Below are positions 24,207 to 36,100 of a stretch of 64,000 nt of DNA, in pieces (positions within the stretch are counted from its first letter, which is position 1; every line of letters starts with the position of its first letter). A model generated the notes under the pieces. The model was not told where the DNA came from. It searched no databases and was given only the letters and a program-made list of their open reading frames with translations. A program made the position numbers and the translations under genes. Source of the DNA: Agapetus fuscipes (Eukaryota; Arthropoda; Insecta; Trichoptera; Glossosomatidae); NCBI GenBank assembly GCA_951799405.1, contig OX637333.1, positions 10,229,960 to 10,293,959 on the forward strand. Reading direction: 5' to 3'.

Positions 24207-25517
24207 CAAAATGTAGGTATAGTAATTAGAAAAAGAAGATGAAGCAAGGAGACAAGGAAAATATAACGCGGTATTTTTTTAATAAATGTATAAACAATAC
24301 AGAATAAATAAACAGATTATCAAAATAACGGAAACAATAATTTCATAATACGTAAATAAGAAAAATGATGAAGTCGGAGTGAAATACTGTTATGTTAACT
24401 GTGAATGTTCTCCCTTGTGAACACTTGTTTAGACCAGTATTTAATATTTATTTTATAAACGAACGAAATGAATACAAACGCCTCGAGTTCATTCACTCCC
24501 TTTTTATAGTTCATAAAAATTATGTAATAGAAGTGCACCAGATTTCGGTCACCAAACAACGAGAGCATTCTTTTCTTAAAAAAACAAAGGCAAACCTCAA
24601 TTAGGTATTTCACTAAATTATGACTTTCATGCACTCTAATCAATGCACAAAGGACATAAATCCCAAGACAAAGAACCCACGCATTTCAATCTAAAACAGG
24701 CAGGTCCGCATCTCCTTGTTTCGGCGCCCCACGTAAAAGACGAAGGCATTTACGAAGGAAATTATATTTAAGTTTGCATTTCATTTTATTTCGAATTTTT
24801 AGTTTTATTTGATTTTAAAATGTTTTCGTGATATTTTAGTTTTAATCGCATTTAACTTTCCTTATTTTAAGCATTTGCTAAAATTCTTAAACAAGATTTT
24901 AGGATTTAATGTCTATTTTATTATTATTGTTCTTTATATGTACACTGATGTTAAATTTGATTATAACGCATTGTATTTTATTGTATTTTAACCGATTAAA
25001 ATGTTTTGATTTTTAATGTAATTTATTAACGTTCTTTTAACATTTAATTTTATTTTGTTTTATTTCATTTACATTTGAATTAAACTTATTTCAAGTTTTT
25101 AACTCTGTCACGAAATTCTACTACCCGAGTGACGGTTACGTTTTTTTTTTTTTTTTTTGAAATTTTTGTCAGCGTCTTGATCCGCCTCTGGCTGCTGCAA
25201 GCTCAAAAGTCGTTAAATTTTACTGCATTTCGTATTCGGTCAAACCTTTTTTTTTTTTATTTTTTTTTAATTTAATGTCAAACAATAAAGCCCTGCAATG
25301 CTTCAATTTCTTGACAGGCCATATAAAAAGGTCTCAGGGTTCTTTAAAACAATACTCGCTGTGTTAGAAAAAAAAATAAACGTCTTGAAAGACTATATGA
25401 TTGTTGAAAAGATCACACGAATGGTATTAATTATTTTGAATCATTTAAATACAAAATTTAAGTAATATTTTATTTCGAATTCAATGCACACATGTTTTCA
25501 CCTCTTGTAAAACCATC

Positions 25518-25535
25518 ATCCTGGTCACGGCACCA
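25518..25535 (-). promoter_or_regulatory. Primer-binding site complementary to tRNA-His
   Basis: On the minus strand TGGTGCCGTGACCAGGAT begins one base after the 5' LTR. Its complement ends ...GGTCACGGCACCA, which is the acceptor/T-arm end of animal tRNA-His (GCCGUGA/UCACGGC acceptor stem, A discriminator) plus CCA. All 18 positions agree with the insect tRNA-His 3' end as I know it. Confidence 0.85.
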
Positions 25536-25536
25536 C

Positions 25537-27994
25537 TGAAAAGATTCTGCCTCCTCACTTAATCCAGAGGAAAATGAAGGGATCCATGGTCACGGCCCAG
25601 CTTAAATGAAACCGACCTATGGAAAAACTCCCTTCGGAGGACGGAATAATCCTTCTTCACGGTTCAACTGGAGTGAACCGGTCAATTCACTCTTAGGTGA
25701 AAATTATAAGATTATGGCCAATAATCTTTATGCATTTGTGTGATCGTCTATTTAGTGGCTATGACCCCTCGATGTGCGATAGGTAGAAACAGAACGTTGT
25801 GTCATTTTTTGTTTTACTGTCTCAAAACCTACCTTTGTAGTGGACCCAAATTCTTTAATGATGGTGAGGATGAATACAGATGTGCCTAGCTTAATAATAT
25901 TTTAATTAATTTAATTAACTAGCCCAAAGGTTACAATGCCGAATTATGCACGATTTTGCATTCGCGTAGTAGCGTGTTCGATTTTATTTCTGACAAAATT
26001 TCCGCGAGATTCGTTTATTTAAAATCTGACGCCAGTTAATGCAGATGAATTTATTTCAAAGACAAGTACAATAATAACAGCTCAATTAAACAGGAAATAA
26101 TCAAACATCAATTGAATAATAGTTATTTGGTTAGTATTGTTTTAGCAAAATTAAAGAAAATATGGTTTGATCTTTTCTTCTTCTTTCTCTCTCCCTGCGC
26201 CGTAGCTCCAACCAGCGGTTGTAAACATTTCTCGCTCCAAGATCACTTACCTTTTGAAGATTCTCTTTGCTGTGGGAGAAATTTCAATAGTGTGTTTTAG
26301 GAATGGATTGATTTTAATAACTGGTACGACAAACCGGCCCAGTAGAAGATGACTCCCTTCACCCCAGCTTCCTTGTAAATGGGATTCCTCATTTGCTCGT
26401 AAGCAAGAGAGACCCAAAATCGAAGAAAGCTCATCTTCCTCTTACCTCCAAGAATTTAACAGGTTGGCCCCACGGCCTGGTCCTTTCAGACCACGGGAAG
26501 GATATTTTAGAAGGGACTGGCCCTAACCTTACTCCGCGTCATGAAATAACCGAACGCCAAAAAACAATGAATGGAGACTTTTTAAAACTCGATCGCCATG
26601 TCGAGGCTCGCATTGAATTTTTGGTGTCAGAATCCAGCAGGAACTAGGTGTTGTGATGTTGGAATGACGTCAGTTGACTCCAGCCCATAACAGAGGAACA
26701 ATGGAAGCTATATCCAAGTCATGATATAAGTCTGGTAGTAACCTCGTCTCTCGTTCAGTGATGATGTTGAGGACGCAGATAACCATGGCCGAAGGAGAGG
26801 TCAAGCTATGAACCAAAGGAAACATAGGACGTGCTCCGGAGCATGGCTCCTTGTCAGTCAACATTGGATTTATAGTTTTGATGGAAAGTTGTGGAAGCCG
26901 AAAGCTTTCACCTCCAACACAATGCGAACTCCTTCATAGCAGCAAAAAGAACCGTTAGGTTCCGGTATTTCAGATATTAAGCAAACAGCGTTCAATTCTT
27001 TCTGACACAGGTGTTTTGTGAGAGAGAAGGTGTGTTTGTTAGTAACTGCAAGGCTGTGGAAAAAGACAACAATTTATAAGCATTTCAGGACATTTGCGCC
27101 CCTTGATTGAAAGCTATGTTGAATTCACCCCTTTTGACCTGAAAGAAAACATTTTATTTACAATAGGTACGAAATGTAATTTTTTTAAGATCGGAGTATT
27201 CAGCAACAGCAGCCCCTCGGACTGAAACATAGGCAACAAATCATTTCAAAATATGAAGATTGAATACATTTTAGAACGCAAGTTAATTAGGTTAGTTTAG
27301 TGTGTTAGAAAATAATTTGAAATTTCTCATCCTTCTGCGAAGCAGCTCAGCGAACTATGTGTTTACGCGGATTAATGAATTTGATTATTAAATAATTAAA
27401 TGCGCCTTCCCGTTCAGCAACCACTGGTTTAATTTTATTCTATTCAAAATTTCAATCGGGAGTTATTTTTATGTTCAAAAGTTTGAGAATTACTGCGATT
27501 TACGGAATTACTTATTTAGCATACTTTTAGTTTTAGACAGACACATGAAAAATACACTCCCGGAATATTATGTCGGCAGATATTTTATTATTATTAAAAC
27601 CACGTAAATACTTATTCTCCCTTAAATTCCGAACGAACGATTCGCGGCGTCTTTATTAAGAGAAAAATCTTTTTAGTCTATTTAAATTATCTTCCGAATT
27701 AAAACCCGATTTTAATTTAAATATTTTGTTTCGCATTCGTTTAGCCCAGATTTAAGTCCCTTGCAAGCACGTGCTCCCAAGCTGACTGTCCCGAACCGAA
27801 TCCCCATTCCTTTCTCCTGGTCCAGGACTCACTCCCAGTTTGACTTGCATTCCCCCACCAGGAGGTGCAATCAGGCCATAGGAAAAAATACGTATGGACA
27901 AGAAAAACTCTTCCTACGCAAATGTGATACGCCCACATACATAGGAGCTTCAATTATTTAATTTTATATTTGATGAAAAGCTTGGATCATCACA
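25537..27994 (-). repeat. 5' LTR (in element orientation)
   Basis: 2458 bp, the partner of 18408-20865. It is preceded internally by the primer-binding site and followed by the AAGT target duplication at 27995. Confidence 0.92.
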
Positions 27995-28106
27995 AAGTCA
28001 AGGAACATACATGACAAATTTCATTTTTTTAAATCAATAAATAATAATATATACATGGACATTAAAAAAAAACTAAATCATAAAACCAATTTCACTTTAA
28101 TAAATC

Positions 28107-28470
28107 CTAGCCGTCAACATTACAGATCAACTGCCATTTCTTTCTATCCTTACATACTTCTTTCATTTCCTCCAGAGTCATAACCTTCTTCATACAAGCT
28201 TTTCTTTTATTATGACTCTGGATATTCCATTCGTTCGCAATTTCGGATATTTGGTCCATCCATACCTTTCTCGGTCTTCCTCTACCACGACATCCATCTA
28301 TTCTACCAACATATACTTTCTTTGTCAGTCTTTCCTCATTCATTCTCTCCATATGCCCAAACCATCTTAACAAACTTCTTTTAATCTTCACTTTCACACT
28401 TTCTCTTGCACCACATTCTTCTCTTACAAAATCATTCCTCACCCTGTCACTTCGTTTTTTTCCAATCATA
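28107..28470 (-). pseudogene. RTE-like reverse transcriptase C-terminus
   Basis: About 120 codons ending the ORF: SSMIGKKRSDRVRNDFV, then RWFGHMERMNEERLTKK, then RGRGRPRKVWMDQISEIA, and the stop. It is highly similar to residues 185-307 of the frame at 9224-10147. The first 20 codons of the open frame (28476-28535) belong to the target repeat, not the LINE. Confidence 0.85.
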
Positions 28471-28565
28471 CTACTAATAAACCTACAAAATTTCATGAGG
28501 ATCTGTAAAGCCGTTTCGGAGGAGTTCAACCACAAACATTTTGAGGCGAGAATTTTGTATATATT

Positions 28566-29215
28566 AGATTTATATATATTTACTGAAATGTTCCTGTAAA
28601 AATGTTGTGTTTAAATAAAGTATGGCACTGAAAGGGCATGCTGTGAGTCCCATGGATAGCTAGACGTACCAACAAGTCCATTCGTTGGGAGCTGCTCTTG
28701 GATGGTTTGACTCTGGCCAGTGTCTGTACTGTGTACACAACGGATTCTTCAGTTCTTCGGGCACATTTTCAGAGGCAATGAGTATAGCCTGGAATAACTG
28801 GTTGTAATAGCTAGCTTGGAAGAGGAAGATTCCCCATGAAATGGACCAATCAAGTGAAGACAGCAGCAAGGACCTCAGTGTTTGCAGCACTGCAGGCAGT
28901 GAAAAGGGAAGTCAAAAGAGAACTGGAGAAGAGTGATTGCTCCCATAAGGGTAAAAATCCTCAGCAATAAGAAAGAACCCAAAGCAATAAGGAAAGAAGG
29001 AAATATTAATGAAACTTCATCCGCATGCATTTTTACTTTCTTGCTAGCCATAGGCTATAGAAGAAAATATTGGTTTATTGAGGTATTGCTGTTATCTTAT
29101 GTCTTTTTTCTTCTATTTTAACCTGTTTTGCTTGTTATTGCTCTTTCAGGTTTTGACCATAGTCCATAGTTTCTTTCTTCTTTTGCTTGCGTTTTCTTAC
29201 TTCTTTGTGTAACTC
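28566..29215. other. Likely decayed 5' part of the element encoding the next ORF
   Basis: No clean frame. Around 28835-28965 broken codons read like WKRKIPHEMDQ and FAALQAVKREVKRELEKS, which may belong with the nuclease-like frame at 29216. A CTTGCTA-GGCTATAGAAG motif near 29040 resembles the interspersed repeat near 44478. Confidence 0.35.
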
Positions 29216-29593
29216 TTGGGAGCTCCACTACCTTCTGGATTGAGACCCGACATAGTTCTATACTCAAATGAACTAAAGCAAGTAATCTTGGTTGAATTAA
29301 CGGTGCCCTGGGAGATGAACATCCCTGAGGACCATGCCTACAACCTGAATAGGTATAAAGGGCTAGTGGTTGAAATCACAAATAATGGATATACCATAAG
29401 ATTGTATGCAGTGAAGGTGGGAGCGAGAGGACTGCCAGCCAAATCGGTATATACTTTCCTTAAGGATCTGGGGCTGACTATATCCCAAATAAACGGATAT
29501 CTGGAAAGACTAACAAAGGCGGCCATCTCGGGATCATACTACATTTGGCTAAGAAGATCTGAGAGCCCAGACACCTCTGGACATGCAATGTAA
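29216..29593 (+). pseudogene. PD-(D/E)XK-like nuclease domain fragment, probably transposon-borne
   Basis: A 125-residue open frame with GLRPDIVLYSNELKQVILVE followed by LTVPWE (residues 8-33). The order is PD, then E-x-T after about 15 residues, followed by a conserved-looking Y-K-G-L-V stretch, VGARGLPAKSVYTFLKDLGL (69-88), and a C-terminal SYYIWLRRSE. The RPD...(D/E)x(T/K) pattern is that of restriction-like endonucleases, as found at the C-terminus of R2-type non-LTR elements. Similar RPDIVL-VELTVPWE proteins occur repeatedly in invertebrate genomes, to my knowledge. There is no upstream RT here. I cannot name the family with confidence. Confidence 0.45.
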
Positions 29594-30057
29594 TAAATCG
29601 GACTTACATATTGGAAGGAAGGATGAGTTGGGAGGAATTGAGAACGTTGTCATGATGAAATGATCCTTAACCAACCAGAGACAGGTCATTAGTCCTGTGA
29701 CTCCCATCTCATCCTGACTCCGTGCGGCAGGCCTGAGTTTGGGTCTTGGATTTAAAAAAACTAAGACCTGACTCGGTGAGACCGTGGATGCTCAGTTATT
29801 TCACAAATCATAGAAGGTAGCAGAGCTCCAAAGAAGTAACACACAAAAGTAATGAAAAGTAAGCAAAAAAATAAAGAAATATAGAAGAATAAACTATGGG
29901 CCATGATCAAAACCCGAGAGAGCTGTATCAAGTATTTGAAACCGGCCATGAAAACCTAAAATGATTAATCTGTTTTGTTCCGTGGCACATGCATCACCAT
30001 GTATGTATTGATTAATGAACCATCTTCTACTATATATTTATGTTTTAATGTTTGTAG

Positions 30058-30138
30058 GCTCAGACGTCGTCTGCAGGGTCCTTCTTCCCAGAAAGAGATG
30101 TCCTGACAATGCCAGGGGTAGTGTTGGAAGATGATTTG
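30058..30138 (+). CDS. TRAPPC12: TRAPPC12 exon (27 codons)
   Basis: Acceptor TTTGTAG at 30057 and donor GTAAGA at 30139, phase 0 on both sides. The exon encodes [20 protein letters not shown] flanked by a few residues. It is the least certain exon, but its phase fits the next one exactly. Confidence 0.75.
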
Positions 30139-33100
30139 GTAAGACTTTGACCTCTAACTCTGCCACAAAGTTGTCAATTTTTAGTCCATGAACTGTTGAT
30201 ATTACGGGAGGAAAAAGAAGAATCACATCAATCCCTCGACTTATAGGTTGGTATGAGGCTGACCACCCATGCTGTAAAAAATGCTTCACTTTGCCAATGT
30301 CACCCCTGTTGCAGGGAAATGTTGTTAATGTTATGTAAATATGAAATATAAATGTTTAAAATAAGTAGGTATTGGTTATAGGAATTCTGTATTGTATTGT
30401 GTGGGTAGGAATCATTGAATAAAATACGTGCAGCATCGAGAAACAATAATTACTATACCTTTCTGGAACTGTCTAGCAAATATAGGTCTAGATTGTACTG
30501 TTTTAAAGAGTATAAGAAGGGTGCCAGTGGCTTGCAGGGCCAGCAGTATCATACGAGATTTACAAACACATAGAACTAACTTGATCAGTGAACAGAAACC
30601 AAGTGGAATAGTCGAGAAAGCTTTGTGAAAATAAATTATTTAAAAGTGTAAAATAAACAACTGTATAAGAAGACCTGTGTATTTTAATTTGAAAGACTTT
30701 TGAACCCTAATTTCGTAACATTAATATAAACTTTAAATGTTAATATGGCTGCAACTTAGATTAGATTAGAGTGCCGATAATGTTCACAGCCCATTAAATT
30801 AAATTTAGATTTAGCATAAACTTGCACTTGCCTTGTAGGAATGCACTTAATATGAATGTTAAATTTTAATATGTCTTTGCAACTTAGATTATATATAGAT
30901 AATTGAAAGATGTTTGTCTATTTTCTATGCATTGTTGTATTTAGTCACGGCGGCTATGTTTTGGTAATCATAAACAAACAAAAAGGCAAAAAATAAATCT
31001 TTCTAATGATGCTTAGTCCATTGCAATTCTCGTATCAAATCCTTGGGATCCTTGGGCTGTGAGCATGTGGCCATGAGTGCTGACATCTGACATATCCCTG
31101 TGTTTAGGGAGACGTGCTGTATGACGTGGTGGCTCACTACCTGGGGGAAGGAGAGGCAGTGCAGAGGGGATCCTTGGGCTGTGAGCATGTGTCGCAGGAT
31201 GAGCGGGGGCTCAGGGAGCTCATGCAGGCCGGATGCTTCAGAGCAGCCGTCAACCTCACCACCAGGTTGCTCTCCATCTACGGGCAAGGTGACCAAACAT
31301 GCTTTTTCATCAATGGCCAAAGTTTATTGCTTTTAGAGTGAATCTTTGAGCAATTAAATTAGTCAACACAACTGTGATAAATTGAGATACTTTTGCCAAC
31401 GCCATCCTGTTTCAGACAATAAGACTTCCAGAGTAAGGTCAAAGATAGATATCTAGTAACCCGATGAGACTCAAACTAGCTTAGCTGAGATTACCATCTC
31501 GATACGCTTGGCCATAACACCGACAAATATTGGCAGTTTCAGGAGGTTGCTAAAGACACATTTGTTAAATAGGAACTTTCAATGCATAAGGGCACCTTTG
31601 GGATGGCTGGTGCTCTACCTAAATGGCACTGTATAAATTGTGGCAATGCTTTTTATTGATGCCCTGTGTGTGGTCCAGGCGTGGGGCGCACCGGCCACCC
31701 AGGCAAGCACTCTCCGCGCTCCCTGCAGCTGTGGTTCACTCGCCTCGCCCTGCTGGTGAAGATACACTCCTACTCCCTGGCCGAGCTGGAGGCGGAGCCT
31801 TTCTGCTCCCTGGACAACCCAGACATCTACTTCCAGGTGATCCATCATCTTACATATTGTTAAGCTATGGATCTTGCATCAGGGCCCCTCAAGCGCTAAA
31901 AAATATTGTAATATAAATAAATATTGAATGAGTTAAGACGGTGATCTTGACTAGCGTATTTGAAATGCAATAACACTGGTTCGATTTCCGTCAGGCCCCG
32001 TCATCATAACTTTTACCCTGGTTCAACAGATGTCATTGAGTAATTGTTAATCCATCGAAATATAAAAGATTGAATTATGAATTGATAATGTCAATACCTG
32101 TTTCTGGTCAAGCAAAAATAGGTTGATGAAATACCTTAGACCAGTGTTCCGCAAACTTTTTGTGTTCAAGGTACACCTATCAAATCAAAAAAATTTAGAG
32201 GGATACCAAAGAAAAAAGCAATGACTATTTAACATTTATTTATTACTAAAATCAATATACCTAATATGAAAAGATGTTTAGTGAGAAATGTGAGCCTGTT
32301 TAACTGAGCACAGGCGATCAAAATTTCCTCCCGCGCTACGCTTGGGAGGCTGTCCCGCCCCTCGCCCAACAAAGCGCCTGCTCTTATAGCTCTCAGCTAT
32401 TTTTATTATCTTAACAAAACCTTGACTTTTTTCCGCGGCACACCAACTGATGACCACGGTATACCAGTGTGCCGCAGCACACGCTTTGCGGAACACTGCC
32501 TTAGACCAACCCTCCAAAAATCACCCATTGACCAACTCAGTGGAGAGATCTACCTACCGCCGCTGATAAGCAGGCGGTAGAATCTCCGTAATATTTTTTG
32601 TTTTATTGTGTCAAATAATTAGTGCTTCAGTACGAAAAGTACTTAAAAGTTACCGGCAGTTGTTCTTTGTGGACTGTGATAGATTACGTGCGTACGTGTG
32701 ATTGTAAATTTATCAAAATCATTGAAATTCAAAACTTGACAGCTGCAGACATCGCGGTGTGTACCTACTTGCAGTGTGTAGTGTAGGTATGTGACAAGTA
32801 CATGACGCAGACGAATGCGCGTCCAGTGCTAAGGTACCCGCTCCAAGTACTTCATCATATAATAAATACATTGCCGCTGCAGCGAATTTCAAATTAAAGT
32901 TTTAAATCATGGCCCAAAATCATGCTGAGGAGGCGCGTGAGGCGCAGGAAGCAAGGAGGGCGGCGGCTGAATTACTCGGCTACGTTGGTGACAACTCCTG
33001 TTTCTCCAGCATGGTGTGAGGATCCCGCTTCCACATCCAGACCTTCAGTGGCACCTCCGATGCCACAATTGTCGAACCTCCCGTGGGGCGCGTAACGCAA

Positions 33101-36100
33101 GCCGTTAAAGACACTCTTTTTTCCCTCGCGACACGGCAATGGCAGCGAGAGTGGAATAGTTCGGAGAACAACATATTGTACTCTTTTTTCCCCTCCGTCG
33201 AGCAGCGCTTGGCTGCAAAGTGGCTTGTCCCGAACCACTTTACCAGCCAGTTTTTAACTGGCCACGGAAACTTTAAAGCCAAACTACACCAGCTGGGTAT
33301 CCCATCCATCTTATCAGCAGAGTGCCCTTGCGGCGCCAGCTCCCAGGACGTGCCTCATATATTATGTTACTGTCCATTGCGACACTCTGATCGGGTTGCG
33401 CTCCTTGCTGCAGTACGGCCGGCCATTGGCCCAGTCGGTTACGCAGACTTTGTTGCTACAAAATCAAATTTCTCCGCTTTTGAGCGATTTTGCGCTTCAT
33501 TTTGCCAAGCTGCATCCGCAGCGGATTCACAGTAATCCTGTCCTTAGATTTAAATTATTATTATTTCGTATTATGTGTATCATTATTCACGCTACTCGTG
33601 ATCTAGCAACAATCCCACAAGGAGTGCCACCCGAGGTATGCTATTAGCTTCAGTAACATCGAACCATTTACTTTTAGAGTCATGGGCACGCCTCAGACCT
33701 AGAGGTTCTTGTTTTGTCGTGCCATTGCTTTCACTTCACGGGAAGGCCTTTCGCCACTTGAGAAAATATATAGCTTTGCATGAGCGTCCATGTGCTGTGG
33801 GTCCTTCTGACACATACATACAGGACGGGTACGAGGAGGGTTTGAAAAAAACAAAAAAAAAAAACCTCCATCGTCGCGCTCCCTGCTGACCAGCGGGAGG
33901 CATCAACAAAACTTGGAGAAGAAGATGAATCTTGGATGCTGGAATGCGAGATCTATTGCTAGTAAGGTAGATGATATTGACGGATTTTGTAAAAGCCATG
34001 ACCTTGGCATCCTTGCGCTGACAGAGACGTGGCATGAGAGCTACCACTCAACTGCCATGAAGAGACTGCGCGCTCTGGGGTTCGCGACACTTGAGGAAGC
34101 ACGGGCAAGGCCGCATCATGGAAAAGGGACAGATAATATTTCCTGGACCAACCATGGTGGAGTTGCGTTGCTAGTGCGCCCGGGATGTCGTGTGGAGAGG
34201 ATTAATATGTCCTCTTTCACGACATTTGAGTGCCTTGTGTGTCGGGTATCTTCCAGTGCAGCGCTCACTATAGCTTTAGTATATCGGCCCGGCTCTAAGC
34301 CTGTAACTGCGGAGTTTTTTCGCGAATTTCGGGAGCTGTTTGAATTTTTGGTAACTCGTAATGAGATGTTTCTGTTGGTGGGGGATGTCAACGTCAGGCT
34401 TGAGCGCAGAGATGACACTAATTGTGTTACTCTCACAGCCTTGCTTGCGGACTATGGCTGCAGACAGTGGGTAGATGCTCCCACTCATGATGCGGGTGGC
34501 CTACTGGATCTAGGTTTTTAGCAGTTACTTCGTGAAAGTTCATTTTAATAGATTAAAATAAAATATTCTTTGTTAAAATTCACATGAGTTTTTTTTATTT
34601 TTTAAAAACACTACCGGTTTCGGGAGAAGCAATACCTCCCATCTTCAGGTGTAAATATAATAGTTATTTATGCCACTGCCAAGTAATGATAGTCTTTTTA
34701 ACACGAGTGCTAGTTTGTGCCATGAGGCGCAGCCGAATGGCACAATAGAAAGCACGAGTGTTACAAAGACTAATTACGTGCAGTGGCATACAATACTTTT
34801 TCTACGACCATGAGAGAATTAACAAAATAGTGAAAAATAGTCATTATAATGTACTCGTCCATTTGAAGTAATTAAAACCTTACCTTTGTCAAAACGTGTG
34901 ATTTATCATTCCCTTCGATTATCTAATCTAACCTAAGTTGTAAAAATAAATTATATTTAGGTTTCATATTGAATTCATGCCCACAAGCCGACACATATGT
35001 ATAAGGTCGCGCTTTTACATCCTGCATATAAGCTTAAACATTCAAACCCAAAACTCAAATAAACATATGCCCTGCAGTTGTATTGGCAGGTGAACCAAAT
35101 TTGTACAGCATAGGTGATCAACCTCATACTCACCTATTAACCAAGTAACTTTTTGAGTTTGTTTATTTTTTGCGGTGAAATTTTTTGTATTGTTTTCCTT
35201 TCAAGCCTTTTATTTTCCATTGAAAAAAGGAAAGCTTTATTTGGAGCAATCCGATAAATAAATTCGATAAATTTTAGCACTATTAACAATTTTTATTTGA
35301 CTCTACACGTAAAATATACTTATTTATTTTCATCTGAACAGGGCTGAAAGTCTCATCACCACGGTAATTCCTACCTACCGAATATCACTAATATTGTATG
35401 AAGCCTAATCAGCTGATCGCTTGCGGTCATCTTGGATTGACAGGTCTTCATACCCCCATACAAGGTTGACATTTGAAATTAAAAAATGGTTCCAATTCTG
35501 ACAATGCGCATGCGCACATGTTCATTTTAACACGGTTACCGGTTGCATAATGTAACATTATGCAACGGGTGTAGAAATGTATGGCATTGTGATTGCGTTA
35601 GCCGTTTTTTAATTAGTAAATTACCAAATGGGAGTAGAAAAACTAACATACAATACATTATGACGTGAGGATTTGAATTACAGAGGGGGAGGGGGGGGGG
35701 GGGGGTGTTATGTGGGCGGGGCGTAGTAGGAAACATAGAAAGTAGGGGAGAAGTGTTAGGAAATATGATATTATTTAAGAGATTATTTACTGAATTAATA
35801 TTTTTTTGGATTTCTAGGTTTTCAAAATTATTCATGATTTTACCTTTGTAGGGAATGGGGTGAAGGAGTTTTAGTTTGTGGGTGTGAAAGGAATGGTTAG
35901 ACTCTATTATATGGTTGGCGAATTCAGAATGACCGTTGCTTGTTAGGCAACGGCGGTGTTCTTGAATTCTAGTTTTGAGGTTTCTTGCAGTTTGACCTAT
36001 ATATTTCAGATCGCAATCTCCACAAGAGATCTCGTAAACTCCACTTTTCATCATGTAGTCTATTTTATCTTTTGAGTTAAAGAGGATGGTTTTTAAGTTC

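Larger units (their letters stand above)
18408..27994 (-). mobile_element. 9.6-kb LTR retrotransposon, apparently non-autonomous, with 2458-bp LTRs
   Basis: Direct repeats at 18408-20865 and 25537-27994 have the same length, no difference I could find by eye, and TG...CA ends. The flanking target duplication is AAGT (18404-18407 and 27995-27998). A minus-strand primer-binding site lies at 25518-25535 and a polypurine tract at 20866-20876, so the element reads right to left. The 4671-bp interior has no gag, protease, RT, RNase H or integrase frame. It holds a minisatellite and decayed pieces of RTE and SINE elements. Such coding-free elements with intact cis signals are called LARDs. A 4-bp duplication fits Ty3/Gypsy integrases, but the superfamily is an inference. 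It must rely on enzymes from an autonomous partner. Confidence 0.9.
18155..28475 (-). mobile_element. RTE-like LINE copy (subfamily A) split by an LTR element
   Basis: The 3' module at 18155-18407 ends in TTAGA repeats near 18157. Its 5' continuation is at 27995-28475, beginning at AAGTCAAGGAACATAC and running through UTR into the ORF C-terminus at 28107. The 9.6-kb LTR element sits between. Removing it restores the family's ACCAACCTATAAGTCAAGG junction. Confidence 0.9.
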
